Assembly: GCA_016218725.1 (NCBI GenBank)
Contig: JACRDB010000026.1
Location: 1 to 41,339 of the forward strand
DNA: 41,339 bases
Reading direction: 5' to 3'
From: Deltaproteobacteria bacterium
Lineage (GTDB): Bacteria > Myxococcota_A > Polyangia > Polyangiales > Ga0077539
In this document: piece by piece, positions 7,518 through 15,189 of the stretch
How positions within the stretch are numbered: the stretch's first letter is position 1
How the letters are laid out: the number at the start of each line of letters is the position of its first letter
Translations under genes and position numbers: made by a program
Notes under the pieces: model-generated
What the model was told of the DNA's origin: nothing
The model's input: only the letters and a program-made list of their open reading frames with translations
The model's database searches: none

Positions 7518-8479
7518 GGCGCGCTCTCGGACGCGAGGGCCCCGAGCACCGCCTCCAGGTCCGGCGCCAGGGGGGAGCTCACGGTCACCGGCTTGCCCGT
7601 CACCGGGTGCGGAAAGGACAGCTCCGTCGCGTGGAGGAAGTGCCGACCGAGGCCCAGCGCCTCCGGGAGCATCGGGCCGCGGTACAGGAGATCCCCCACC
7701 AGGGGGTGGCCCAGCTCCGCCAGGTGGGCGCGCACCTGGTGACGGAAGGCCGTCTCGAGCTCCACCTCCAACAGCGTGAACGCCCCCACCGCGCGCAGCG
7801 GGCGGTAGCGCGTGTGGGCCTCGTGGAGCCTGGTCCCCGCCCGCACCCGGACGTGCTCGGTCACGGCCTCCACCCTCCGGGGGTCTTTCCGGTGAGGGAT
7901 CAACGGGTGGTCCACCCGCCCCTCGGAGGTCACCCTCGCCTCCACCAGCGCCTGGTAGCGCTTGCGCACGCTCCCGGCCTTCATGGCCTCGCGCAGCGCG
8001 TCGAAGGCCTCCGTGGTGCGCGCCACCAGCACGAGCCCCGAGGTGTCCGTGTCCAGGCGATGGAGCACCCCGGGCTCCCGGCGGCGGTAGCCCACCAGGG
8101 CCGTCTCCGGCCAGCGGGAGACCACACGGTTGCAGAGCGTGCCACGCTCCTCCGGGCGGAGGGGATGGGTGGCCATCCCCGAGGGCTTGTCCACCACCGC
8201 GAAGGCGCCCTCCTCCAGGCGCACGGTGAGCTCCAGGGCCTCCGCCACGGGGGTGAAATCCTCGGGGGGCGCGGCCCCTCGGAGCTCCACCGTGGCGCCC
8301 GGGGTCACCAGGTCCCCCTTGCGCGGGCGCCGGCCGTTGACCCTCACCTGGCCCTCGTCCAACATGCGCTTGACGCGCGCGCGGGACAGGCCCGGGAGGT
8401 TGTCCACCAACCAACGGTCAAGCCGTTGCGAGCCCGACCCCTCGGGCACCACCAGCGTCTGCGAGCCTTCCTCAGTCAT
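7514..8479 (-). CDS. RluA/RluD-family 23S rRNA pseudouridine synthase
   Basis: This 321-aa protein isomerises uridine to pseudouridine in RNA. It has an N-terminal S4 RNA-binding domain (QRLDRWLVDNLPGLSRARVKRMLDEGQVRVNG, about 18-50). The catalytic domain follows: VVDKPSGMATHP, then HRLDTDTSGLVLVAR with the catalytic aspartate at D143. Later come ALVEARV, TLLEVELETAFRHQVRAHLAELGHPLVGDLLY and FLHATELSFPHPVTG. Order and length match RluD-type enzymes that act on large-subunit rRNA. The exact position modified is not evident. ATG 8479 follows a G-rich GGGCGGGG. The longer frame to 8536 lacks S4-like sequence at its start. It is divergent from the adenosine deaminase gene. Confidence 0.92.
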   Translation of the reverse strand: MTEEGSQTLVVPEGSGSQRLDRWLVDNLPGLSRARVKRMLDEGQVRVNGRRPRKGDLVTPGATVELRGAAPPEDFTPVAEALELTVRLEEGAFAVVDKPSGMATHPLRPEERGTLCNRVVSRWPETALVGYRRREPGVLHRLDTDTSGLVLVARTTEAFDALREAMKAGSVRKRYQALVEARVTSEGRVDHPLIPHRKDPRRVEAVTEHVRVRAGTRLHEAHTRYRPLRAVGAFTLLEVELETAFRHQVRAHLAELGHPLVGDLLYRGPMLPEALGLGRHFLHATELSFPHPVTGKPVTVSSPLAPDLEAVLGALASESAP

Positions 8480-8553
8480 GGCGGCCCCGCCCTTAGCACA
8501 CCCGCCGGGGCGCCGTCCCGTTGCGAGGTGCGGCAAATGCGGTAGATAGGTCC

Positions 8554-9669
8554 ATGGCCGCCCTCTCCCTCGAAGCGATCTCCAAGCTCCCGAAGACCGA
8601 CCTCCACGTCCACCTGGACGGCTCCCTCCGGCTGGAGACCATTCTGCAACTCGCCGAGGAGCAGCGCATCGAGCTGCCCGCCCAGGACCCCAAGGGGCTC
8701 GCCGAGGTCATGCACGTCGGCCAGAACACCGGCTCCCTCAACGAGTACCTCAAGGCCTTCGACGTCACCCTCCGCGTGCTCCAGACCGACGAGAGCCTGT
8801 TCCGCGCCGCCTACGAGCTCGGCGCCGACGCCGCCGCGGAGGGCGTGCGCTACATGGAGGTGCGCTACTCCCCCATGCTCCACACCCGCAAGAACCTCGC
8901 CCTCACCACCGTGGTGGAGGCCGTGCTCAACGGCCTGCGGCGCGCCCAGGCGGAGTTCGGCATCCTCTCCAACGTGATCATCTGCGGGATCCGGAACATC
9001 TCCCCGGAGCGCTCGCTGGAGATGGCCGAGCTGGCCGTGGCGTACAAGAACCGCGGCGTCGTCGGCTTCGACCTCGCCGGGGCCGAGTACGACTACCCCG
9101 CCAAGCACCACCGGGAGGCCTTCCAGCTCATCCGGAACAACAACATCAACAGCACCATCCACGCGGGCGAGGCCTATGGCCCCGAGTCCATCAAGCAGGC
9201 CATCCACGTGTGTGGCGCCCACCGCATCGGCCACGGCTGCCGGCTCCGAGAGGACGGAGACCTCCTGCACTACATCACCGACCACCGGGTCCCGATGGAG
9301 TGCTGCCCCTCGTCCAACGTCCAGACCGGCGCCGTGCGGGACATCGCCTCGCACCCGCTGAAGTTCTACCACGACCTGGGCGTCAGGGTCACCGTGAACA
9401 CCGACAACCGGCTCATCACGGACACCACCGTCAGCAAGGAGCTGCACCTGGTGCACACGGAGCTTGGCGTGCCCTGGCCCGCCGTCAAGCAGATCATCTT
9501 GAACGGCTTCAAGAGCGCGTTCCTGCCCTTCCACGAGCGCCGGGCCATGCTCCGGAACGTCGCCCTGGAGCTCGACGCCTTCGAGACCACGCACCGCCCG
9601 ACGCACTCCCCGCCGGCCAAGAACCCCCCGCAGCCGCTGCCCGCCGAGAGCCTCACGCTCGTCTCGTGA
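8554..9669 (+). CDS. add: Adenosine deaminase
   Basis: This 371-aa zinc enzyme hydrolyses adenosine (or deoxyadenosine) to inosine in purine salvage. Metal and catalytic motifs are in order: TDLHVHLDGS (H18, H20), STIHAGEAYGPESI, AHRIGHGCRL, and VTVNTDNRLITDTTVSKE carrying the last zinc-binding aspartate. The NTDN form, with N after the metal-binding D, is typical of one bacterial subgroup rather than a defect. The C-terminal tail is proline-rich. ATG 8554 has no clear Shine-Dalgarno. A TTGCGA (8521) and TAGATA (8543-8548) spaced 16 nt end 5 nt before it, so a leaderless start is possible. Its TGA overlaps the GTG of the M28 peptidase by 4 nt. Confidence 0.93.
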   Translation: MAALSLEAISKLPKTDLHVHLDGSLRLETILQLAEEQRIELPAQDPKGLAEVMHVGQNTGSLNEYLKAFDVTLRVLQTDESLFRAAYELGADAAAEGVRYMEVRYSPMLHTRKNLALTTVVEAVLNGLRRAQAEFGILSNVIICGIRNISPERSLEMAELAVAYKNRGVVGFDLAGAEYDYPAKHHREAFQLIRNNNINSTIHAGEAYGPESIKQAIHVCGAHRIGHGCRLREDGDLLHYITDHRVPMECCPSSNVQTGAVRDIASHPLKFYHDLGVRVTVNTDNRLITDTTVSKELHLVHTELGVPWPAVKQIILNGFKSAFLPFHERRAMLRNVALELDAFETTHRPTHSPPAKNPPQPLPAESLTLVS

Positions 9670-11141
9670 AGCGCGCCTGCGCCGTCGTTTGCGCGTCCCT
9701 GACGCTCCTCCTCGGGGGCGCCGCGGGGGCCCAGCCCCTGGCACCCTGCGAGCTCCCCGAGGACCCTCCGCTGGTGGCCGAGCTGCGCCGGGACCTCGGG
9801 GTCTTCGCTGGCGATGCCTTCGAGGGACGGGCGCCCGGGAACCTCTCCGGGGTGGACTTCCTGGTGCGGGAGCTCACCGCCCTGGGGGTCGAGCCCGCGG
9901 GCACCGACGGGTACCTCCAGCCCTTCACGGTGTCGTATGGAGAGGCGCTCACGCCCACCAGCCGCGTGAGGCTCACCCGCGGCGGTGAAGTCCGGGAGCT
10001 CTCCCCGGGCCCGGAGCTCCTGCTCGGCCCCGGCGGCGCCCCGGGGCGCGCGGAGCGGGGCCTCGTGTACGTAGGCCACGGACTCTCGTCCGAGCGGGCG
10101 GGCTGGGACGAGTGGCGCGGGGCCAACGTACGAAGCCGCGTGGTGCTCATCCTGGGTGGCGTCCCGACGGTGCCCGACCCGCTGCGCCAGGAGGCCCTCG
10201 CGCAGGTGAGCGTGAGGGACCGGGTGGCCACCGCCGCCCGCCGTGGCGCCGCCGCGGTGCTGGTGGTGGAGCCCGACGCGGGCGCGCTCCCGGACCGCTA
10301 CGCCGTGGGAGCCTCCTCGGGGATCCCCGTGGTGCGCATCACCCGGAGCCAGGGGGCCTGGCTCCTCGGGGTCACCGAGGCTTCCCTCGCAGGGCAGAGC
10401 GCCCCGGCGCTCCCGTCGCGCGTGCCGGGCGTGAGCGTAAGGCTCGACGTGCAGACCCAGCGCCGCACCCGGGAGACCGTCAACGTCCTCGGGCTCGTCC
10501 GGGGCGCTGCCCCCACGAGGGACGCGGGCCTGGCGCCCGTGGAAACCTCCGGGGCGCTGGTGGTGGGCGCCCACCATGACCACCTGGGCCACGGCGGCGG
10601 GAGCTCCCGGGCCGCGGGTTATGACACCATCCACAACGGGGCCGACGACAACGGGTCCGGGAGCATGGCCGTGCTGGCCCTCGCCCGTCGCGTCCAACGC
10701 GCGCGCCTGCCGCGTGATCTGGTGGTGGCCTGGTTCGGCGGCGAGGAGCTCGGGCTCCTCGGCAGCGAGCACTTCGTCGCCCACCGTCCGCCCGCGGCGG
10801 CGGAGCTCCGCGCCATGGTGAACCTGGACATGGTCGGGCGCCTGCGGGACTGTCGGCTCTACGTCGAGGGCCGGGACAGCTCCCCGACGATCAACCCCGC
10901 GGTGGATCGGGCCAACACCACGGGCTTTGACACGCGCCCCTGGGATGTGGTCCGCCACGGCCCCTGGGGCAGGAGCGACCACCACTCCTTCCAGGACGCC
11001 GGCGTGCCCGTGGCGTTTCTGTTTACGGGCCTCCACCCGGACTACCACCGCCCCGAGGACGACCCGGACCGGATCGTGTACCCGGGCCTCGCGGCGGTGG
11101 TGACCTTCGCCGAGCGCCTCCTGCGGGAGCTCGCCCGCTAG
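9666..11141 (+). CDS. Secreted M28-family metallopeptidase
   Basis: 491 aa including a signal peptide (VKRACAVVCASLTLLLGGAAGAQP, cleaved near AGA-QP). A protease-associated-type insertion spans about 130-260. The M28 catalytic domain has all zinc ligands: GAHHDHLG (H), GADDNGSG (D), GGEELGLLGS (E, with the catalytic Glu), NLDMVGR (D) and SDHHSF (H). Aminopeptidases of this type release N-terminal amino acids outside the cytoplasm. GTG 9666 overlaps the adenosine deaminase stop (GTGA), so the two are coupled, an odd pairing of nucleoside salvage with protein digestion. The last 119 nt overlap the convergent kinase frame. Confidence 0.92.
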   Translation: MKRACAVVCASLTLLLGGAAGAQPLAPCELPEDPPLVAELRRDLGVFAGDAFEGRAPGNLSGVDFLVRELTALGVEPAGTDGYLQPFTVSYGEALTPTSRVRLTRGGEVRELSPGPELLLGPGGAPGRAERGLVYVGHGLSSERAGWDEWRGANVRSRVVLILGGVPTVPDPLRQEALAQVSVRDRVATAARRGAAAVLVVEPDAGALPDRYAVGASSGIPVVRITRSQGAWLLGVTEASLAGQSAPALPSRVPGVSVRLDVQTQRRTRETVNVLGLVRGAAPTRDAGLAPVETSGALVVGAHHDHLGHGGGSSRAAGYDTIHNGADDNGSGSMAVLALARRVQRARLPRDLVVAWFGGEELGLLGSEHFVAHRPPAAAELRAMVNLDMVGRLRDCRLYVEGRDSSPTINPAVDRANTTGFDTRPWDVVRHGPWGRSDHHSFQDAGVPVAFLFTGLHPDYHRPEDDPDRIVYPGLAAVVTFAERLLRELAR

Positions 11142-13695
11142 CCCGCCCCGTCGCCAGGAAGAGCGCCCGAAGGCGCTCCAGCGCCGCGCGGGTGGACGCC
11201 TCGGGGCCCGCCCCGGCCCCGGCCCCGTCGAGAATCGCCTCCGCCGCCGCCGCCGTGGACTCCGCGCGGGGCCGGTCCCCCTGCCACAGGAGCACCCGGG
11301 CCCGTCCCAGCTCGATCCTCGCCCGCTCCACCGGCCCCGGCGCCACGCCCACCGCCAGGGCACGCTCCAATGCCTCCAGGGCCTCGGCGTAGCGCCCAAG
11401 ACCCAGGAGATCTTCACCCAAACCTACATTTGCCCACACCAGGCACCCTCGGGCGCCCTGGCGCTGGCAGGATTCCAGGGCCGCCTGGTCGGCCCCGAGG
11501 GCGCCCGCGAAATCACCACGGGAGCGCCGGGCAATGGCGACGCCGTCGTGGAGATAACCCCGGTCCGGGAAGCGGGCGATGAGTCCCAGGAGGAGCTGCT
11601 CTCCTTCGGCGGAGCGCCCGAGCTCGATGAGCACATGGGCGCGGTTGCCCTCGGAGTTGTCCCGGAGGGTCCCCAGGACCCGATGTTGTAGCGCCAGGGC
11701 CCGGTCGTAGGCGTCCAGGGCCTCCTGCCAGCGTCCCTCCTGGTAGGCGACGTTGCCGAGCTGATCGTCGGCCACGGCGACCCGGAGGTCGTCCGCACCA
11801 AAGGCGGTCACGAGCCTCTCGCGCGCGTGCGCGCACGCCGCGCGCGTGCGCGCGCCCGAGGCCCCGGCGCGCTGGAGGGCCTCGCAAAGGTGCAGGTCGA
11901 TTTCGGCGTCGCGCCCGGGGTCCCCCCCAAGGGCGGCGATGGCGCCGCGGGCGGTGGTGGCCAGCCACTCGGCGAGGGGCAGGTCACCCTCGTGGGCGGC
12001 CAGGTCCGTGGCCGCGACCAGGGCGTCGGCCAGGGCGTCTCCAGCGTGCTGTTCGAGGCTCAGGGGGACCGCCAGGCGGAGGGCTCGCCGCGCCTCGGCG
12101 AAATCACCCAGGGACATCAAGCGCCCGAGCTCCAGGAGCGCGTGCAGGCGAACCCGCGGGAGCCCCGCGGAGAGCGCCTCGGCCTCCACCGCCAGGAGCG
12201 CGCGCCGAGCGTCGCCCAGGCGGCCGGCCAGGGTGGCGCCCGCGGCATCGGCGACCCTGTGCTCCAGGGCCACCGCGCGCGGGGAGGGCGGGGACACCCC
12301 GGGCTCCGCCGTCGCCCTCGCGCAGTCCGAGGGCTCCGGGAGCTGCTGGGCGACCTGCACCAGACGGCCCACGGCGCCGTCGTCGCCCGCCACCACCAGG
12401 CGCAGGTAGGCGTCCACCCGGTGGCGCTGGAGCTCCAGGCAGGTGTCCCTCGCGGCGGCCCTGGGACGCGCGCCCGCCGCCGCGTCGCGGCAGCTCCCGT
12501 CGCGCTCCGAGGCCCAGCGACGGCTCCAGGCGGTGAGCCTCGGGAGGGCGTTGCCACGCAGCACCTCGCCATTGGCGCGCCCTCGGAGGACGGCGCTCAC
12601 CGCGTCGGCGCGCCGCGGGGACCAGGTCGGCGCCATGGTCGCGGCGCCCACGTCACACGGCGTCGCGCCGCGGGCCCCGACCAGGGCCGCAGCGCCGACC
12701 CCGAGGGCCGCGGTCGCCAGGAGCGCCACGGGGAAGTGCCACCGGGGCCTCGGTGAAGCGAACTCCGCGAGGGCGGCGGTGAGGTCCCTCATGGAGCCGT
12801 AGCGCTCCTCCGGGGCCACCGCGAGGCCCCGGGCGACGAGCCTGCGCACCGCGGAGGGCAACCCCCGTGGGAGGGGCTCTCGGGGCGTCAGGCGCCTGCC
12901 CGTGAGGGCCTCTACGAGGGCCACGCAGAAGGCATACTGGTCCGAGGAGGGCGTGGCCCGGAGCCCCTCGCGCTGCTCCGGGGCCATGTACGCAGGGGTG
13001 CCCGCCAGGGTGCGCGTCTCCACCGTGGAGAGCGCGCCGGAGGGGTCCTTCGGGGGACCCGCGGGGCCGTCCCGGGCCAGGCCGAAGTCACTCACCCGCG
13101 TGCGCCCGTCGCGGCCCACGAGGGCGTTGTCGGGCTTGAAGTCACGGTGCACCACGCCGACCTCGTGGGCGGCCGCCAGGCCCTCGCCCGCCTGGACGAA
13201 GGCCGCGGCGACCTCCCTCGGCGCGCGGGGGCGCTCGGCCACCCAACCCCGGAGGGTCGGGCCATCGATGCGCTCCATGGCGATGAAGACGTCCTCGCCC
13301 ACGGTACCGATGTCGTACACGGCCACCACGCACGGGCTGGACACCCTCGCCAGGGCGCGGGCCTCCGCCCGGAGGCGCTCGCCCAGCGCCGCGGCGTCGT
13401 CCAGGGCGCGGTCGGGCCTCACGACCTTGAGGGCGACGGTCCTGTGCAGCTCCAGGTCCCGGGCCTCGTACACCACGCCCATGGCGCCCGCCCCGAGGAG
13501 GGCGACGACCTCGTAGCGGCCGAGCGTGGCGCCGACGGCGTAGCCCAGAGGCCCCGGGGCTTGGTCCTGGGCTCGCGCCACCACCGCGAGGCAAGGCTCG
13601 CAGCCCTCGACGTGGGCCAGGAGCCTGGCGCGCTCCTCGTCGGTGACCTCGCCGTCCACGAGGCGCCCGAGGGCGTCATCCGCGGGACAGGCCAT
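11023..13695 (-). CDS. Zinc-finger Ser/Thr protein kinase with TPR region
   Basis: This 890-aa frame begins with an anti-sigma-type zinc finger (C3, H28, C32, C35: HVEGCEPC). An intact Hanks-type kinase follows: GAGAMGVVYEA (68-78), K90, HRDFKPDN (183-190), DFG (203-205), TPAYMAPEQ and PEERYGSM. A membrane segment (WHFPVALLATAALGVGAAAL, about 317-337) leads to a TPR-rich region to about 850. This matches myxobacterial kinases that sense or phosphorylate outside or inside through TPRs. The ATG overlaps the sigma-factor stop by 20 nt, so the kinase is its likely partner, with the finger as anti-sigma module. The last ~40 codons lie antisense to the M28 gene and encode R/G/P-rich sequence. They may be non-native, from a lost stop or a frameshift. 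Confidence 0.88.
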   Translation of the reverse strand: MACPADDALGRLVDGEVTDEERARLLAHVEGCEPCLAVVARAQDQAPGPLGYAVGATLGRYEVVALLGAGAMGVVYEARDLELHRTVALKVVRPDRALDDAAALGERLRAEARALARVSSPCVVAVYDIGTVGEDVFIAMERIDGPTLRGWVAERPRAPREVAAAFVQAGEGLAAAHEVGVVHRDFKPDNALVGRDGRTRVSDFGLARDGPAGPPKDPSGALSTVETRTLAGTPAYMAPEQREGLRATPSSDQYAFCVALVEALTGRRLTPREPLPRGLPSAVRRLVARGLAVAPEERYGSMRDLTAALAEFASPRPRWHFPVALLATAALGVGAAALVGARGATPCDVGAATMAPTWSPRRADAVSAVLRGRANGEVLRGNALPRLTAWSRRWASERDGSCRDAAAGARPRAAARDTCLELQRHRVDAYLRLVVAGDDGAVGRLVQVAQQLPEPSDCARATAEPGVSPPSPRAVALEHRVADAAGATLAGRLGDARRALLAVEAEALSAGLPRVRLHALLELGRLMSLGDFAEARRALRLAVPLSLEQHAGDALADALVAATDLAAHEGDLPLAEWLATTARGAIAALGGDPGRDAEIDLHLCEALQRAGASGARTRAACAHARERLVTAFGADDLRVAVADDQLGNVAYQEGRWQEALDAYDRALALQHRVLGTLRDNSEGNRAHVLIELGRSAEGEQLLLGLIARFPDRGYLHDGVAIARRSRGDFAGALGADQAALESCQRQGARGCLVWANVGLGEDLLGLGRYAEALEALERALAVGVAPGPVERARIELGRARVLLWQGDRPRAESTAAAAEAILDGAGAGAGPEASTRAALERLRALFLATGRASGRAPAGGARRRSPPPRGPGTRSGPGRPRGGGSPGGGP
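11820..11853. other. Alternating purine-pyrimidine tract inside the kinase gene
   Basis: Bases 11820-11838 and 11839-11853 are two uninterrupted alternating C/T-G/A runs joined by one CC step. Such GC-repeat DNA has Z-DNA-forming potential. It encodes part of a TPR region (SGARTRAACAHARERL) and may simply reflect codon choice. Confidence 0.4.
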
Positions 13696-14500
13696 CGCCC
13701 ACCGCGGCCCCCGCGACGGAGTGGAGCGCCGAGAGGCTCAGCGCCAGGCGGCTGCAGAGGTCCTCGCAGAGGCTCTGGACCTCGCGGGCGTCGGCGCCAT
13801 CAACGCGGGCGCCCACGGCCTCGCGGGCGGCGGTGAGAAGGGCGTCCCTCGCCGCGGCCAGCCAGCGCGACACCGTGGACTTGTGCACGCCGTAGGTCCG
13901 CCCGACCTGTTCCAGCGAGAGGCCCTCGACGTAGTGCAGCCGCAGGAGCGCGCGCTCGCGCGGGGGCAGCGCGCGCAGGGCGCCGGAGAGCGCCTCACGG
14001 AGCACGGCCCCCCAGCGCGCGTCGAGGAGCAGCCGCTCCGGCGGCAGGGCGCCCGAGGCGGCGACATCGACCACGTCGCTCCCGACGGGGACGCCCCCCC
14101 GCCGCGCCGCGCGGTGCAGGTCCGCGTGGAGGCGCAGCGCCGTGACCTTGAGCCACGACAGGAGCGACCCCGCGCCGGTGTACCCCGCCAGCCTCGGCGG
14201 CCCGTCGCCGTCGGCGACCAGGACCCTCACCCTCACCTGCTGGAGCACCTCGTCCACCACCGCCGGGTCGGCCTCGGCGCGGGCCACGAGCCCCCGCAGC
14301 GGCGCCATGACCTCCCGCTCGAAGGCCGCGAGCGCGGCGGCGTCGCCCGCCTCGCAGGCCAGCGAGAGGTACAGGTCCCCGGGCCTCGCCGGGGCGGGGC
14401 CCCCCGCGACGCGCGCGCGGAATCTCGCCTCGGGGACATGAAACGCGGGCCACGCCTCCCGCGCCTGGTGGTACGCCTCCAGGGTCCCGTCGCGCTCCAC
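13676..14500 (-). CDS. Sigma-70 family RNA polymerase sigma factor
   Basis: About 274 aa. The N-terminal half is the divergent sigma-2-like domain of the large Polyangia sigma family (YHQAREAWPAF; DLYLSLACEAGDAAALAAFEREVMAPL; LQQVRVRVLVA; GSLLSWLKVTALRLHADLHR). The C-terminal half is a clear sigma region 4 (LPPRERALLRLHYVEGLSLEQVGRTYGVHKSTVSRWLAAARDALL) with its helix-turn-helix. It is expected to direct polymerase to a dedicated promoter set. GTG 14500 is chosen: TACCCT lies 8 nt upstream, as in other leaderless-looking genes; GTG 14518 is the alternative. Its stop overlaps the start of the zinc-finger kinase by 20 nt, so the two form a coupled regulatory pair. The divergent spacer holds two perfect palindromes. 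Confidence 0.85.
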   Translation of the reverse strand: MERDGTLEAYHQAREAWPAFHVPEARFRARVAGGPAPARPGDLYLSLACEAGDAAALAAFEREVMAPLRGLVARAEADPAVVDEVLQQVRVRVLVADGDGPPRLAGYTGAGSLLSWLKVTALRLHADLHRAARRGGVPVGSDVVDVAASGALPPERLLLDARWGAVLREALSGALRALPPRERALLRLHYVEGLSLEQVGRTYGVHKSTVSRWLAAARDALLTAAREAVGARVDGADAREVQSLCEDLCSRLALSLSALHSVAGAAVGDGLSRG

Positions 14501-14508
14501 GATCCCGG

Positions 14509-14514
14509 AGGGTA
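14509..14514 (-). promoter_or_regulatory. TACCCT box eight nt before the sigma-factor start
   Basis: The minus strand reads TACCCTCCGGGATCGTG. The first ten bases match the sequence before the gene at 37433. This supports GTG 14500 as the start and a leaderless or near-leaderless transcript. Confidence 0.4.
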
Positions 14515-14570
14515 CCACAGCGCCCCGCCGCGGCCTCGGGCACCCCCGACCTGGGACCTCGCGCAGAAAA

Positions 14571-14582
14571 TCGTTGCAACGA
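14571..14582. promoter_or_regulatory. Perfect 12-bp palindrome in the sigma/lipoprotein divergent spacer
   Basis: TCGTTGCAACGA is its own reverse complement. It stands about midway between the sigma-factor start and the lipoprotein ATG. A dimeric regulator operator is the simplest reading. Confidence 0.4.
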
Positions 14583-14612
14583 AATCCCCCCGGGTGAGTC
14601 TCCCCTGGGCGA

Positions 14613-14631
14613 AGGGTCCGGACCGGACCCT
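14613..14631. promoter_or_regulatory. Perfect 9-1-9 palindrome upstream of a lipoprotein gene
   Basis: AGGGTCCGG and CCGGACCCT flank a single A. The site ends 17 nt before the ATG at 14649, just upstream of the Shine-Dalgarno. It could be an operator or a leader hairpin that hides the ribosome site. There is no T-run after it, so a terminator is unlikely. Confidence 0.45.
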
Positions 14632-14648
14632 CCACCCTCGGAGGCCCC

Positions 14649-15122
14649 ATGCGCATGCACCCCCTTCTCGCTGCTCTCTCCCTCGCCGTCGCCTGCACCA
14701 CCGCCGCCTCGCCCCGGCCCGTCACCGCCGACCCGGCGCTCGCGCAGGGGACCCTCGGCGCCGCCAGGCCGCTCCCGGCCGGACCCGCGGTGGTCTTTGC
14801 CCTGGGCTGCGACGCGAACTTCTTCGTCGGTCCGTTCAACTTCCAGCGCAGCGGCGACGCCGTGCGCCTCGCCACCACCGTCCGCAGCGCCGACGGCTCG
14901 CAGGTGTGCGCCCCCACGGCCCACTGGGTCGATGGCTCCGGCGCCCCGGTCGCCGTCGCGGGCGTCGGGTGCGCCGAGGGCGCCGCCCCGGTCTCCAGCG
15001 AGATCACCCAGGACTACAGCCCCGACAACGGAGGCTCCTCCGCCAACCCGGTCTACCTCCACGTCGAGCGCCACGACCCCGCGGGGTGCGTCGCCGTGGA
15101 GCTCACCCTCGCGCGGCGCTAG
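14649..15122 (+). CDS. Putative lipoprotein
   Basis: 157 aa with a short lipoprotein signal MRMHPLLAALSLAVAC (lipobox LAVAC). The mature protein contains five further cysteines, mostly alternating with beta-strand-like stretches (ALGCDANFFVG, SQVCAPTAHWV, VGCAEGAAP, AGCVAVELTLARR). I do not recognise the family; a small extracellular beta domain is likely. The ATG at 14649 has CGGAGGCCCC directly upstream, the same ten bases that precede the next gene. It is divergent from the sigma factor, so it may belong to that factor's regulon; this is inference from position and from the palindromes between them. Confidence 0.7.
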   Translation: MRMHPLLAALSLAVACTTAASPRPVTADPALAQGTLGAARPLPAGPAVVFALGCDANFFVGPFNFQRSGDAVRLATTVRSADGSQVCAPTAHWVDGSGAPVAVAGVGCAEGAAPVSSEITQDYSPDNGGSSANPVYLHVERHDPAGCVAVELTLARR

Positions 15123-15189
15123 CTCGCGCCGGAGCGCCCCTTCGGCCACGCGCGCGGTGTCCTCTCCAACGTAACCATCGGAGGCCCCT

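Noticed and set aside
9400..9435. Apparent loss of the second Asp in the adenosine deaminase metal motif (NTDN)
   Set aside because: I know the NTDN form from other bacterial adenosine deaminases, so it is a subgroup trait, not a defect.
9366..11417. A 683-codon minus-strand open frame
   Set aside because: Antisense shadow of the adenosine deaminase and M28 genes; composition is typical of shadow frames.
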